In this document: positions 9,512-17,928 of the stretch, piece after piece
How positions within the stretch are numbered: position 1 is the stretch's first letter
Layout: every line of letters starts with the position of its first letter
Position numbers and translations under genes: made by a program
Notes under the pieces: model-generated
What the model was told of the DNA's origin: nothing
Database searches by the model: none
The model's input: the letters and a program-made list of their open reading frames with translations, nothing else
Origin: Firmicutes bacterium UBA911
GTDB lineage: Bacteria; Bacillota; Desulfotomaculia; Desulfotomaculales; Desulforudaceae
NCBI GenBank assembly: GCA_002294005.1
Contig: DBEH01000005.1
Location: forward strand, 4,650 to 68,649
Direction: 5' to 3'
DNA length: 64,000 nt

Positions 9512-10849
9512 CTAGTAACGGGCCAGATAGGTGCCGATCTCCCAGGGGTGCACCGCGTCCAGGAAAGCCAGCCACTCCTGTTCCTTGGCCTCGGCATAGC
9601 GGCGGCAAAAATCGTCCCCCAACGCGCCGCGGAGCACGGCATTGGTGCCGAAGGCCGAAAGTGCCGCTTCCAGGTGCCGGGGCAACCCGTTGATGCACGC
9701 TGCGGCCCGGAGCCTGTCCAGATCCCCGTCCACCGTGCCGGGTACGGGCTCCGGCAACTCCAGCCCGCTGTCCACCCCGTCGAGGCCGGCGGCGAGGATT
9801 CCCGCCAGGGCCACGTAGGCGTTGGCCGTCGGGTCCGGGCTGCGCAACAACAGGTGCGACTCGCCTCCCACCGGCGCGGGAAAGCGCAGCATGGTGGCCC
9901 GGCTGTCGAAAGACCAGGCGGCCAGGGCCGGGTGAAAACCGTCCGGCACCAAGCGTTTATAGGAATTGACCAGGGGGTTGGTCACGGCCGACAAGGCGGG
10001 CGCGTGCGTGAGCAGTCCGGCGGCGAACCGGCGGGCGGTGGTGCTGAACCGGCTCACGCCATCCCCGTCCGCAAACAGGTTCTGCTCTTCGCGCCAAAGG
10101 GTCAGGTGCAGCTTCACTCCCGAACCGCGCCCCCCCGCCAGCGGCCGCGGCATGAAAGAAGCGTGCAGGCCGTGCCGCTGGGCCACGGTCCGCACCACGA
10201 ACTTGAAGGTGGTGATCCGGTCGGCCGTTTCCAGCGCCTCGCCCTCACCGAGGCCGATCTCGTGCTGGCCCGGGGAGACCTCGTGGTGCGACGACCGGAC
10301 CTTGATCCCCATTTCCTGCAGGGTGAGGACCATATCCCGCCGGGCATTTTCGCCCAGGTCCACCGGGGCCAGGTCGCAGTACCCGGCTTGGTCGTGGGTC
10401 ACCGTGGTGGGCAGGCCCTGTTCCCCGGCGTGGAAGAGGAAGAATTCAATTTCGGCGCTGATCCGGAACCGCCACCCGCGCTCCCCCAGGGCCTGCAGGT
10501 TCCGGCGGAGTATGGTCCGGGAACAGATGGGATAAGGATTCCCGTCCAGATCGGCCACCTGGCAGATCAGGCGGGCCACCGCCCCGTCACGGGGCCGCCA
10601 GGGAAAGATCACGAATGTTTCCGGGTCGGGGACGAGCAGGATCTCCCTTTCCCGGCTGCCGCTGAAACCTTCGACGATGGCGCTGTCAAAAGTGAGCCGG
10701 CCTTCCAGGGCGCGGTTCAGCTCCTCGACGGTGATGGCCAGGTTCTTGAGGGAACCGGTGAAATCGGTGACCTGCAGCCGGACGAATTTTACTCCGGTTT
10801 CCGCAGCCCGGGCCATGACTTCTCCGGCCGCCCGGCGGTTGATTTCCAT
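9512..10849 (-). CDS. Divergent glutamine synthetase paralog, probably not a normal synthetase
   Basis: The 445-residue protein aligns end to end with type I glutamine synthetase (LTFDSAIVEGF, AEIEFFLFH, SPGQHEIGL, VNSYKRLVP, LRFPAP). Several active-site positions differ from glnA of the same window. The NGSGMH His is Lys 246 (RGSGVKLH), and the catalytic flap Glu of VELRNPDP is Leu 334 (HLLLRSPDP). Loss of that Glu should abolish ammonium activation, so it may act on another substrate or serve as a regulator or sensor. It has its own promoter and an ANTAR-type leader, lies downstream of a second ANTAR gene, and precedes an FMN glutamate-synthase-like gene. Confidence 0.82.
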   Translation of the reverse strand: MEINRRAAGEVMARAAETGVKFVRLQVTDFTGSLKNLAITVEELNRALEGRLTFDSAIVEGFSGSREREILLVPDPETFVIFPWRPRDGAVARLICQVADLDGNPYPICSRTILRRNLQALGERGWRFRISAEIEFFLFHAGEQGLPTTVTHDQAGYCDLAPVDLGENARRDMVLTLQEMGIKVRSSHHEVSPGQHEIGLGEGEALETADRITTFKFVVRTVAQRHGLHASFMPRPLAGGRGSGVKLHLTLWREEQNLFADGDGVSRFSTTARRFAAGLLTHAPALSAVTNPLVNSYKRLVPDGFHPALAAWSFDSRATMLRFPAPVGGESHLLLRSPDPTANAYVALAGILAAGLDGVDSGLELPEPVPGTVDGDLDRLRAAACINGLPRHLEAALSAFGTNAVLRGALGDDFCRRYAEAKEQEWLAFLDAVHPWEIGTYLARY

Positions 10850-10872
10850 GGTAGACTCCCCCTATTTCAACT

Positions 10873-10931
10873 CAAAAAGAAACGCCCCAAGCAGGCTCCC
10901 CACGGGAGTCCACCTGGGACATCGTTGCCCC
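10873..10931 (-). promoter_or_regulatory. ANTAR-type hexaloop leader and terminator before the glnA paralog
   Basis: On the minus strand GGGGC-AACGAT-GTCCC (10931-10916) forms a hexaloop hairpin with A1 and G4. Its 3' arm also begins the terminator, in which GTCCCA (10920-10915) pairs with TGGGGC (10889-10884) around CTCCC/GGGAG, followed by GTTTCTTTTTG. A clear upstream P1 partner was not found. Confidence 0.7.
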
Positions 10932-10962
10932 AAAAACGCTATGATCAATCTAACCAGTCCCC

Positions 10963-10992
10963 ATTATATTGTGAAGAGACGACAAAAGGCAA
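10963..10992 (-). promoter_or_regulatory. Sigma-A promoter of the glnA paralog operon
   Basis: TTGCCT (10992-10987) and TATAAT (10968-10963) are separated by 18 nt. Transcription would start near 10956, upstream of the hexaloop leader. Confidence 0.65.
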
Positions 10993-11017
10993 GTGTTTTT
11001 TCGCGCTTTGTGCTTTT

Positions 11018-11629
11018 CTACGGTTGGTGATTCTTGTCCCGGCCTTTCCTCCCCTGGCCGGAGGAGAGCTTCTCAATCACCTCCCGGGCCATTCCGGCCA
11101 GCGGCCGGCAGGTGTCCATGCTGAGTTTTTGCAGGTACCGGTACGCCTCCGGCTCGGTGAACCCCTTCTTTTCGACCAACAGACCCTTGGCCCGCTCAAC
11201 GAGTTTTCTGGACTCCAGGGTCTTCTTCAGGCGCATGTTTTCCTGCTCCAGGGCCAGCAGGCGCTTGAAATTGGACCGGGCCACTTCCACCGCCAGGTAC
11301 AGGTCATCATCGCTGTACGGAACCAGCAGATAGCTGAAGAGCCACCCCGTGCCCGACAGTTGCGCAAGCCTGGTGCAGTCCGCGGTGACGAATACGATCG
11401 GGGCCAACCGGTGATCGTCGATGACCTGGGCCACTCCCAGTCCCCCGTAATCCGGGAGGGCGGGGTCCAGCAAGACCAGGTCGGGCTGGGTCTCAAAGGC
11501 CAGGCGCAACACGTCCTTGGCCTCCCATACCCGGCCGATCACCAGATGACCGGCTTTAAGGAGCTTGGCCCCGAGCTTCTTGGCCTCAGCCTCGTCCTTG
11601 ACCGCGATCAGGACGCGCAGTTGTGGCAT
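11018..11629 (-). CDS. Second ANTAR-domain regulator with degenerate receiver
   Basis: The 203-residue protein has a receiver-like domain (1-115), a coiled coil, and an ANTAR domain (SRKLVERAKGLLVEKKGF, then YRYLQKLSMD). The phospho-acceptor Asp 55 is present (LVLLDPALP), but the conserved Lys after beta-5 is Val 103 (YLLVPYS), so normal phosphorylation switching is unlikely. The ATG at 11629 follows GGGGAAGG; an upstream extension has no ribosome binding site. It is immediately upstream of the promoter and hexaloop leader of the glnA paralog, its most likely target. The low-complexity Lys/Arg-rich tail (GQGRKGRDKNHQP) is not typical. Confidence 0.85.
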   Translation of the reverse strand: MPQLRVLIAVKDEAEAKKLGAKLLKAGHLVIGRVWEAKDVLRLAFETQPDLVLLDPALPDYGGLGVAQVIDDHRLAPIVFVTADCTRLAQLSGTGWLFSYLLVPYSDDDLYLAVEVARSNFKRLLALEQENMRLKKTLESRKLVERAKGLLVEKKGFTEPEAYRYLQKLSMDTCRPLAGMAREVIEKLSSGQGRKGRDKNHQP

Positions 11630-11658
11630 TGACCTTCCCCTTCTCCAGCGCTGCCAGT

Positions 11659-11690
11659 ATTGTATCACGTCCGGGCAAAAGCGACACAAT
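11659..11690 (-). promoter_or_regulatory. Possible promoter of the second ANTAR gene
   Basis: A TGATACAAT extended -10 (TACAAT at 11664-11659) lies about 24 nt before the gene start. A weak TTGTGT lies 19 nt upstream, at the end of pabC. Confidence 0.4.
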
Positions 11691-12547
11691 CAGCATTCCT
11701 TCGTCAACAGCGCCCGGTAAGCCTGCCGGAGCAGAACCGTCCGGGGGCCGGGAACAGCAGCGCCGAGCGGCACCCCGTCCAGGGCCGCCAAGGGGATCAA
11801 GCCCCCCACCGTATTGGTCAGGAAAACCTCGTCGGCCAAGAGCATATCTGGTGCCCGCACCGACGCTTCGCGGAACTCCAGGCCCAATCCCCCGGCCAAT
11901 TCCTTAATGATTCCCCGGGTCAGACCCGGCAGCAGCCCGTCCGACAACGGAGGCGTTTGCAGCACACGGCCCCGGACCACGAAAAGGTTCGTGACCGTGC
12001 CCTCGGTGTAAACACCCCGTTCGTTGATCAGGAGCGCCTCGTCGTACCCCGCGGCTAATGCCTCCCGCCGGGCCAGGGTGTGGGCGGCCCGCGAAACCGT
12101 TTTGACCGACAGAAGCTGGTCCCCTGAAAAAACAGGCCGGGGGCAGGTGCCGGCGGTCCAGGACACCGGTTGTTCCGTCTCCGGGGACAAGGGAAAGGCG
12201 GTAACCACCACGGTCGGCGCATCCACGGCCGGTCCGGCACCCGGAGTACTTTCCCGGCCGGCGGTTACCGTCAGGCGCAACCGTGCGGTGGTCAGGCCGT
12301 TCGCCTGCAGGGTGAGCGCCACCGCCCGGCCCAGAGCGGCATGTTCCGGAACGCTGTTGAGGCCCAGCCGCCGGCAACCGCCGGTCAGGCGCTCGAGGTG
12401 CGCCTCCAGCCGGAACACCTTCCCCCGGAAGGACCGCATTGTCTCAAACACCCCGTAACCCAAGAGAAATCCGGCATCAAACGGGGAAACCGCGGCTTCG
12501 GCCGCCGGCACCAGGCGGCCGCTAACCCAAAGCAGCACCGGCCTCAT
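11690..12547 (-). CDS. pabC: Aminodeoxychorismate lyase (class IV aminotransferase)
   Basis: The 285-residue PLP enzyme releases pyruvate from aminodeoxychorismate to give p-aminobenzoate for folate. It has the class IV fold with LLGYGVFETMRSF, the catalytic Lys in LLSVKTVSR, and the PLP-phosphate-binding YTEGTVTNLFVV and FLTNTVGGLIP. The ATG overlaps the pabB stop (ATGA), so both are made from one message. D-amino-acid and branched-chain aminotransferases share the fold, but the pabB neighbour decides for PabC. The length is normal. Confidence 0.88.
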   Translation of the reverse strand: MRPVLLWVSGRLVPAAEAAVSPFDAGFLLGYGVFETMRSFRGKVFRLEAHLERLTGGCRRLGLNSVPEHAALGRAVALTLQANGLTTARLRLTVTAGRESTPGAGPAVDAPTVVVTAFPLSPETEQPVSWTAGTCPRPVFSGDQLLSVKTVSRAAHTLARREALAAGYDEALLINERGVYTEGTVTNLFVVRGRVLQTPPLSDGLLPGLTRGIIKELAGGLGLEFREASVRAPDMLLADEVFLTNTVGGLIPLAALDGVPLGAAVPGPRTVLLRQAYRALLTKEC

Positions 12548-14001
12548 TCTGGTTCAAAACCTCCTCTACGGTATTCCAGGCTTCCCAGGGCCGCGAACAA
12601 CGCCCGTGCTTTGTCCAACGTCTCCCGGTACTCGGCCTCCGGCTCCGAATCGGCCACGATGCCGCCGCCGGCGTGAAACCACGCCCGCCCGCCGCGGAGT
12701 ACCATGGTCCGAATCGTGATGTTTAAGTCCAGACGGCCGTCGAAGCTGAAGTAACCGGCGGCACCGGTATACACGCCCCGGGGCACCGGTTCCAGTTCCT
12801 CGATGATTTCCATGGCGCGGATTTTGGGTGCGCCGGTGATCGAACCGCCCGGAAAGGTCGCCCGCAGGAGAGCGGCGACGCCGGTCCCCGGCCGGAGCCG
12901 GGCCTCCACCGTGGACACCAGGTGCCAGACCGTCGGGAAAGGCTCCAAAACCAGCATTTCCGGAACCCGGACCGAGGCCGGTTCGGCAACGCGGCTCAAG
13001 TCGTTGCGTTCGAGGTCCACGATCATTATGTGCTCGGCCCGGTCCTTACCGCTGGCCAGGAGTTCATGGGCCAAACGGGCGTCGGCTTCCGGTGAGGGGC
13101 CGCGCGGGCGGGTGCCTTTGATCGGGCGGGTGTGCACCAGACCGGTCAGGGGATCTAAGTGCAGGAAACGCTCCGGGGACGCGCTGACCACGGAGAAGTC
13201 CGCGCCTTCAATCAGGGCGGAAAACGGCGCCGGGTTTTCGTGGCGGAGCCTCCTGAACAGGGCGTAGGCCGACCCCGGCCAGGGCACCGAAAACCGCTGG
13301 GCCAGGTTCACCTGGTAGACGTCCCCGGCCCAAATGTGGTCTTTGACCCGGCGCACCGCCTCCAGGTAGGCGGCCCGGTCAAAGCTCGAACTCACGGGCC
13401 CGGGTACCCCGAGCGGCCGACCCGGCTCCGGCGGGGCGCAAGCCGCCCTTTCGGCGGCCGCCGCCACCACTTCCCGCAACAAGCGCATCCTGGACGCCGC
13501 CCGTTCGGCCCGGGCACTTCCAGCGGCCGGCAGCCCGGTGGAAGTCAGATAGAGGAGCCCTTCCCGGCGGTCCAATGCAAGCACGGCGTCGTAAAAGCCA
13601 ACCCGGAGCACGGGCAAATCCAGGTCGTCGGGACGGCCGGGCCGCGGCTCCACGAAAACCCGGAGGCCGTACGCCAAAAACCCGATTCCGCCCGCGGGCA
13701 GGGGCGTGGGCCCGGCGCCGGCCGGCAGGGCGTACGCCTCCAGAAGGTCTTGGAGGGTGTCCAGAGGGTCCGCCTTGAACTCCCGGTTACGGACGACACC
13801 GGAAACCCGGCGGCAACCGTCCAACCGGCACTCCAGCACGGCAAAGGGATCAAAAGCGGCAATACACCACCGGCCGGAAGAGTACAAGCCGTCCGCCCGC
13901 GGTTCCATCCCGCTGTCCAGGATCGCCAGTCCCGGCCGGTTTCCCAGGCCGGTGTAGAGCGCTTCCGGATCGCCGGGCCAAGGCCGGGTCTCGATCAGCA
14001 T
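12544..14001 (-). CDS. pabB: Aminodeoxychorismate synthase component I
   Basis: The 485-residue chorismate-binding enzyme aminates chorismate with ammonia from a PabA/TrpG amidotransferase. The C-terminal half holds the family core: DVYQVNLAQRF, ASPERFLHL, RPIKGTRPRG, DLERNDLSRV, TFPGGSITGAPK and GGGIVADSEPEAEY. PIKGT, rather than the TrpE PLAGT form, supports PabB. The ATG at 14001 is preceded by AAGGGGG; an upstream TTG is weaker. No pabA lies nearby. The gene is the first of a two-gene operon with pabC. Confidence 0.9.
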   Translation of the reverse strand: MLIETRPWPGDPEALYTGLGNRPGLAILDSGMEPRADGLYSSGRWCIAAFDPFAVLECRLDGCRRVSGVVRNREFKADPLDTLQDLLEAYALPAGAGPTPLPAGGIGFLAYGLRVFVEPRPGRPDDLDLPVLRVGFYDAVLALDRREGLLYLTSTGLPAAGSARAERAASRMRLLREVVAAAAERAACAPPEPGRPLGVPGPVSSSFDRAAYLEAVRRVKDHIWAGDVYQVNLAQRFSVPWPGSAYALFRRLRHENPAPFSALIEGADFSVVSASPERFLHLDPLTGLVHTRPIKGTRPRGPSPEADARLAHELLASGKDRAEHIMIVDLERNDLSRVAEPASVRVPEMLVLEPFPTVWHLVSTVEARLRPGTGVAALLRATFPGGSITGAPKIRAMEIIEELEPVPRGVYTGAAGYFSFDGRLDLNITIRTMVLRGGRAWFHAGGGIVADSEPEAEYRETLDKARALFAALGSLEYRRGGFEPE

Positions 14002-14136
14002 CCCAGAATGGCCCCCTTGAAAAAACAGGCTCAAGGCCCCCGTCTTGCGGCACCAGGCCGGACTAGTCTAAGCAGAGGAGGGTTACCCAAGTATTAGCCG
14101 GGATTTGGTTAAATCCTCTACAAGTCGGCGCTTGCC

Positions 14137-15300
14137 CTAACGCTGACGAGGGACGGGCCCCGGGTCCAGGGTGGCGATCAGGACCGCGAATACCAACAAC
14201 AGTGCGCCGGCGGTTGAAAAGGCGAACCCAAAGCCGAGCAGGGCGACCACACTCCCGAAGGCAAAAGAGCCCACCGTAATCCCCGCGTCAATCCCGTTCT
14301 CAAAAAGACCCAGGGAAGCGGCGCGCAGCTTGCGCCCGGACGCGTCCACCACCCAGGCGACCAGCAGGGTGAGGGAGGCCGAGTAGCCGGCGCCGGCCAC
14401 CGCGGCGCTGACCACCATTGCCGTTCCCGGCGCCGACAGTCCGAGATAAAGAATGCCCGTGCCGAAAAGGGCCAGCGACGGCACCAGCACTTTGCGGCGG
14501 CCGAAGGCATCCGACAGGCGCCCGGCAACCACCCCGGAAACCAGACCGCTGAAGGCAAAAACAGTGAAATAAAGGCCGAAATTCTCGATTCCCACGCGTA
14601 CCGCGTACAGCGGTAGAAACGTAAGCAGAACACCGTAGGCCAAGCCGCAGGCGGAGGTCGCCCAGATTAAAAAACGCAGCGAGCGGGAAGCGAGAACAGC
14701 CTGAAACCCGTGCCGGGCCGAAGTACCCGCACGGTCACGCACCGGCTCCCGAACGGCCGAAAGCGGCACCATTCCGGCGAGCCCCAGTATGGAGAGAAGT
14801 CCAAACAGGGTTTGAAAGCCGTAGTGTTCCACAATCAGGACCGCCACCGGCGGCCCCGTGATCAGGGCGGTGATAATAATCAAGCGCTGCAGGCCCAAGA
14901 CGGTCCCGCGCCGCGCCACCGGGCTCAAGTCGGCGATCAGGGTATTCGCGGCCAGGGGGTAGAGCGCCAGACCCAGGGCCTGAATCAAACGGACGAGCAA
15001 CAAATGGGCCGCAGACGAACCAGCGAGCAGAATTAAAAGCGGCGCGGTCACCAGGGCCAGGCCGCTCACCAGCAGGGAAAGCCGGCGGCCGTACCGGTCC
15101 ACCCAGGACGCAAAAAGAAACCGGAACAGCACCGCCGCCCCGGCCAAAAGGGTATTGTACCAGGCCGCCGTCCAGTCGCCGCCCCCCAGTTCGAGCACGT
15201 ACAGGGGCATAATGATGAAAGCCAGGTGCAGGTTCACAAAAACCATAAAGGACCCGGCAAATAATAGCATCAAGCCCTGGTCCAGCCAAGTCGGCCGCAA
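14137..15300 (-). CDS. MFS transporter
   Basis: The 387-residue protein is strongly hydrophobic with about 12 membrane helices. It shows the major facilitator loop signature SWVDRYGRRLS between helices 2 and 3 and a related GRLSDAFGRRK between helices 8 and 9. The length fits drug or sugar efflux members. No substrate can be read from the sequence. The only in-frame start near the first helix is a TTG at 15300. A 135-bp gap separates it from the upstream end of pabB, which lies downstream on the same strand. Confidence 0.85.
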   Translation of the reverse strand: MRPTWLDQGLMLLFAGSFMVFVNLHLAFIIMPLYVLELGGGDWTAAWYNTLLAGAAVLFRFLFASWVDRYGRRLSLLVSGLALVTAPLLILLAGSSAAHLLLVRLIQALGLALYPLAANTLIADLSPVARRGTVLGLQRLIIITALITGPPVAVLIVEHYGFQTLFGLLSILGLAGMVPLSAVREPVRDRAGTSARHGFQAVLASRSLRFLIWATSACGLAYGVLLTFLPLYAVRVGIENFGLYFTVFAFSGLVSGVVAGRLSDAFGRRKVLVPSLALFGTGILYLGLSAPGTAMVVSAAVAGAGYSASLTLLVAWVVDASGRKLRAASLGLFENGIDAGITVGSFAFGSVVALLGFGFAFSTAGALLLVFAVLIATLDPGPVPRQR

Positions 15301-15357
15301 GATGGACGCGCCCCCGTTTTTCTTTTCATTATTGATCCTGCGCCGGATTTAATGCGA

Positions 15358-15378
15358 AAAAGGGGTCAGACCCCTTTT
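15358..15378. repeat. GGGGTCAGACCCC palindrome, copy 1
   Basis: A perfect inverted repeat with GGGGTC and GACCCC arms around one A is flanked by four or five A and four T. It lies in the 284-bp gap between the MFS gene and mnmA and belongs to a family of about ten such elements in the window. Confidence 0.8.
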
Positions 15379-15474
15379 CTTACTTGCCTTTTTAGTCTGT
15401 TGATTACTACCGGAGGACCTTCCGGTCTGTTATTCTACAATTGCCGGCAAATTCCTGGAGCGGCCCGGTTCCCA

Positions 15475-15570
15475 TCCGGCCTTGAGCGTGGAATACTGAA
15501 ATGCTGCTCCTGCCGTAGCGTGCGCCATCAACTTACCGGCGTCCGGCCTTGAACGTGGAACACTGAAATG
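15475..15570. repeat. Pair of 29-bp direct repeats upstream of mnmA
   Basis: TCCGGCCTTGAGCGTGGAA and the bases up to ACTGAAATG (15475-15503) recur at 15542-15570 with two mismatches. The second copy ends at the mnmA ribosome binding site. The rest of the gap 15379-15584 holds nothing else recognisable. Confidence 0.7.
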
Positions 15571-15584
15571 AGGAGGGTGCAGAT

Positions 15585-16616
15585 TTGGCCACCGTGGCGG
15601 TTGCGCTGAGCGGGGGCGTGGATAGTTCAACCACCGCCCTTTTGATGAAAGAGGCCGGCCACCGGGTGTTCACCCTGACGATGGCCACGAACAACCGGGT
15701 GGCGGCGGAGGCGGCCCGGGTAGCCGCTTTTCTGGGCCTGCCCCACCACGTGCCGGACGTCAGTGACCTCTTTGAACAACTGGTGATCGGGCCGTTCTGC
15801 GCCGCCTACCTGGAGGGACGCACCCCCAACCCGTGCGTCGCCTGCAACCGCGACTTGAAATACGGCGCTCTTTTCCGTCAAGCGCTCGAATGGGGTGCCG
15901 ATTATTTCGCCACCGGACACTACGCCCGGGTGCAACTGGAGCCCGAATCGGGACGGTACCTCCTGTTGCGCGCCCGCGACCCCCGCAAGGACCAGAGCTA
16001 CGTCCTGTTTCACCTCGACCAGGAGCGGTTGGCCCGCCTGCTCCTGCCCCTGGGGAACCTGACGAAGGGAATGGTGCGTGAAAAGGCACGGTCGGCCGGT
16101 ATCCCCTTCGCCGCCGCCGAAAGCCAGGAGATCTGCTTCGTTCCGGGGGACGATTACCGGGCTTTCATCCGCCGGCGGTGCGGGCGGGCGGTGACGGAGG
16201 GGCCCTTCGTGGACCGGCAGGGAAACGTCCTCGGGCGGCACCGGGGCCTACCTTTTTACACCGTCGGCCAGCGTCGGGGGCTGGGACTAGCCCTGGGCCG
16301 GCCGGTGTTCGTACTCGGTTTCGACCGGGAGCGGAACGCGGTGATCGTCGGTCCGGAAGAGGAACTTCTGCGTACCGATCTCCTGGCGGTGGAAGTGAAC
16401 TATATCGTGCAACAGCCCGACGAGGGCACCCCCATCGAAGTCCAGATCCGCTACCGGGCCAAGGCGGCCCCCGCCCGGCTGTACCCTCAGCCGTCCGGCA
16501 CGGCCGAAGTCATTTTTGACCGGCCCCAACGGGCGGTCACCCCGGGACAAGCCGCCGTCTTCTACCAGGGAGAACGGGTGGTCGGCGGGGGCATCATCAG
16601 TTGCGCCGCAAGGTGA
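15585..16616 (+). CDS. mnmA: tRNA-specific 2-thiouridylase
   Basis: The 343-residue enzyme thiolates U34 of Lys, Glu and Gln tRNAs. The N-terminal ATP-pyrophosphatase loop is ALSGGVDSSTTALLM. The two catalytic cysteines are in NPCVACNRD (about 86) and QEICFVPGDDY (about 185). GHYARV, DQSYVLF and the central FYTVGQRRGLG are also family motifs. The start is a TTG with an AGGAGG 8 nt upstream; no ATG is available in frame. The gene stands alone on the plus strand, and its 3' end overlaps the convergent neighbour by 20 bp. Confidence 0.93.
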   Translation: MATVAVALSGGVDSSTTALLMKEAGHRVFTLTMATNNRVAAEAARVAAFLGLPHHVPDVSDLFEQLVIGPFCAAYLEGRTPNPCVACNRDLKYGALFRQALEWGADYFATGHYARVQLEPESGRYLLLRARDPRKDQSYVLFHLDQERLARLLLPLGNLTKGMVREKARSAGIPFAAAESQEICFVPGDDYRAFIRRRCGRAVTEGPFVDRQGNVLGRHRGLPFYTVGQRRGLGLALGRPVFVLGFDRERNAVIVGPEEELLRTDLLAVEVNYIVQQPDEGTPIEVQIRYRAKAAPARLYPQPSGTAEVIFDRPQRAVTPGQAAVFYQGERVVGGGIISCAAR

Positions 16617-17715
16617 ACCGCATCCAGTCTTTTTCGTACGTGATGTCGGTCAGGGTCATGAACCGGAACCGGTCACCCATTGTAAACACTCCCTGGTCCC
16701 CAGCCATGAAGTTCAATGTCGAGGCGTCGATCTCCAGGTCGTCAATGGTCACGGTTTGGGCGCGGAACACCACCGCCTCTCCGCCGGAGACGGGAACCAG
16801 GCGCCCGAAGACCCGAAACTCGGGCCGTCCCTGGGCGTCCAGGCTGGTCGCCGTGATTCCGCGGTGGTCGATGTCGACCCGGAGGCCGGCGGCGGCGCCC
16901 TCGGCCGCGGCGGCCAGGGCCCGGTTGATGGTCCGGGAACCGACCTCGATCAACATGTTGCGTCCTTGAAAATAGATCCGGTCCGGCTGCACGTCCCGGG
17001 CCAGGATGATGTTCAACTGTCCCAGCAGGTTGTTCAGCGGGGCGAGCGACTCCTGCCACCGCCGTTCCAGGCCCGACAACCGGTCCGCCATTTCGTGCGA
17101 ACGGCCGCGGATCTCGGCCAGCAGCGCCGACCTGCGGTTTTGCACCCGCTGGAGTTCGGCGAGGCGTTCCGTTATTCTGCTGCGGGCGGTCTTTACTTCG
17201 GTTTCGAGAAACGCGAGTTGGTGCAAACGTTCCTTGATGGCGGCGCTCTGGGTGCGTACCTCGTTCAACAGCATGCCCTCGCGTTCAACCAGCAGAACGG
17301 CAAACTCCAGGCGCCACAGGAAATCGGCCAAACTTTCCGCCTGCAGCAGCAAAGTAAACACCGGCAGGCGGCCTTCCTCGTACAAGTAACGCAACCACCG
17401 CCCCAACCGCTCGTGTGTTTCCGCCAGGCGCGCTCGGGCCTCGGCCAGGTTGCGCTCCGCCAGCGCCCGGGATGCGGCCAGTTCCGCCAGCCGCTCTTCG
17501 GAGCGAACGCGGTCTTCCTGCAGCCCCATCATCTGCAAATTGAGAGTGAGCAGTTCGGCGGCGAGTTCACGTTCCAGCGCCTGGAGTTCAGCCGGGTTTA
17601 GCCGCTGCAAGTCCGGAACCGCAGCCGCCGGCGCGCCGGTGGGTAAAGCGCCGGCCGTTAAAAAGGCCGACAGCACCAGACCACAAAGCAGAGCACAGCA
17701 GGGTTTACGCCACAT
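16597..17715 (-). CDS. Exported coiled-coil protein
   Basis: The 372-residue product has a signal peptide (positively charged MWRKP followed by a hydrophobic stretch, likely cut near ALPTGAPAAA). A long Leu/Glu/Arg-rich coiled coil occupies about residues 40-215, and a beta-rich C-terminal part covers 225-372. The coiled coil resembles the N-terminal part of PcsB/CwlO-type cell-wall hydrolase regulators, but no NlpC/P60 or M23 domain follows. The C-terminal half was not recognised. The ATG at 17715 lies 12 nt after GGGAG. It overlaps the convergent mnmA end by 20 bp. Confidence 0.65.
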   Translation of the reverse strand: MWRKPCCALLCGLVLSAFLTAGALPTGAPAAAVPDLQRLNPAELQALERELAAELLTLNLQMMGLQEDRVRSEERLAELAASRALAERNLAEARARLAETHERLGRWLRYLYEEGRLPVFTLLLQAESLADFLWRLEFAVLLVEREGMLLNEVRTQSAAIKERLHQLAFLETEVKTARSRITERLAELQRVQNRRSALLAEIRGRSHEMADRLSGLERRWQESLAPLNNLLGQLNIILARDVQPDRIYFQGRNMLIEVGSRTINRALAAAAEGAAAGLRVDIDHRGITATSLDAQGRPEFRVFGRLVPVSGGEAVVFRAQTVTIDDLEIDASTLNFMAGDQGVFTMGDRFRFMTLTDITYEKDWMRFTLRRN

Positions 17716-17863
17716 CGCAATACGCACTCCCGGTTGTGAAAAACCAGCCTAAAGAATCCGGTTTTATTATTATTGGCTGCTTGTAAAAAAAACCCTTTAA
17801 AAGCCGAAGACCTCGGGCAAGACGCGGTCGCGTTGAAAATGTCTGCTGGAGTAGACTTCCTGT

Positions 17864-17892
17864 AAAAAGCCGGGAGCCCCTGCGGAGCTCCC
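17864..17892 (-). terminator. Rho-independent terminator after the stalk-domain gene
   Basis: On the minus strand GGGAGC pairs with GCTCCC (17892-17887 with 17877-17872), then GGCTTTTT follows. It lies 37 nt past the stop at 17929. Confidence 0.75.
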
Positions 17893-17928
17893 TTAAGGCG
17901 GTTTTTTCAGGCAGACCCCATCAACCGC

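Noticed and set aside
10932..10962. First hexaloop hairpin (P1) of the glnA-paralog leader
   Set aside because: TGGT and ATCA can pair around a 7-nt loop, but no 6-nt loop with A1 and G4 could be formed, so only P2 was annotated.
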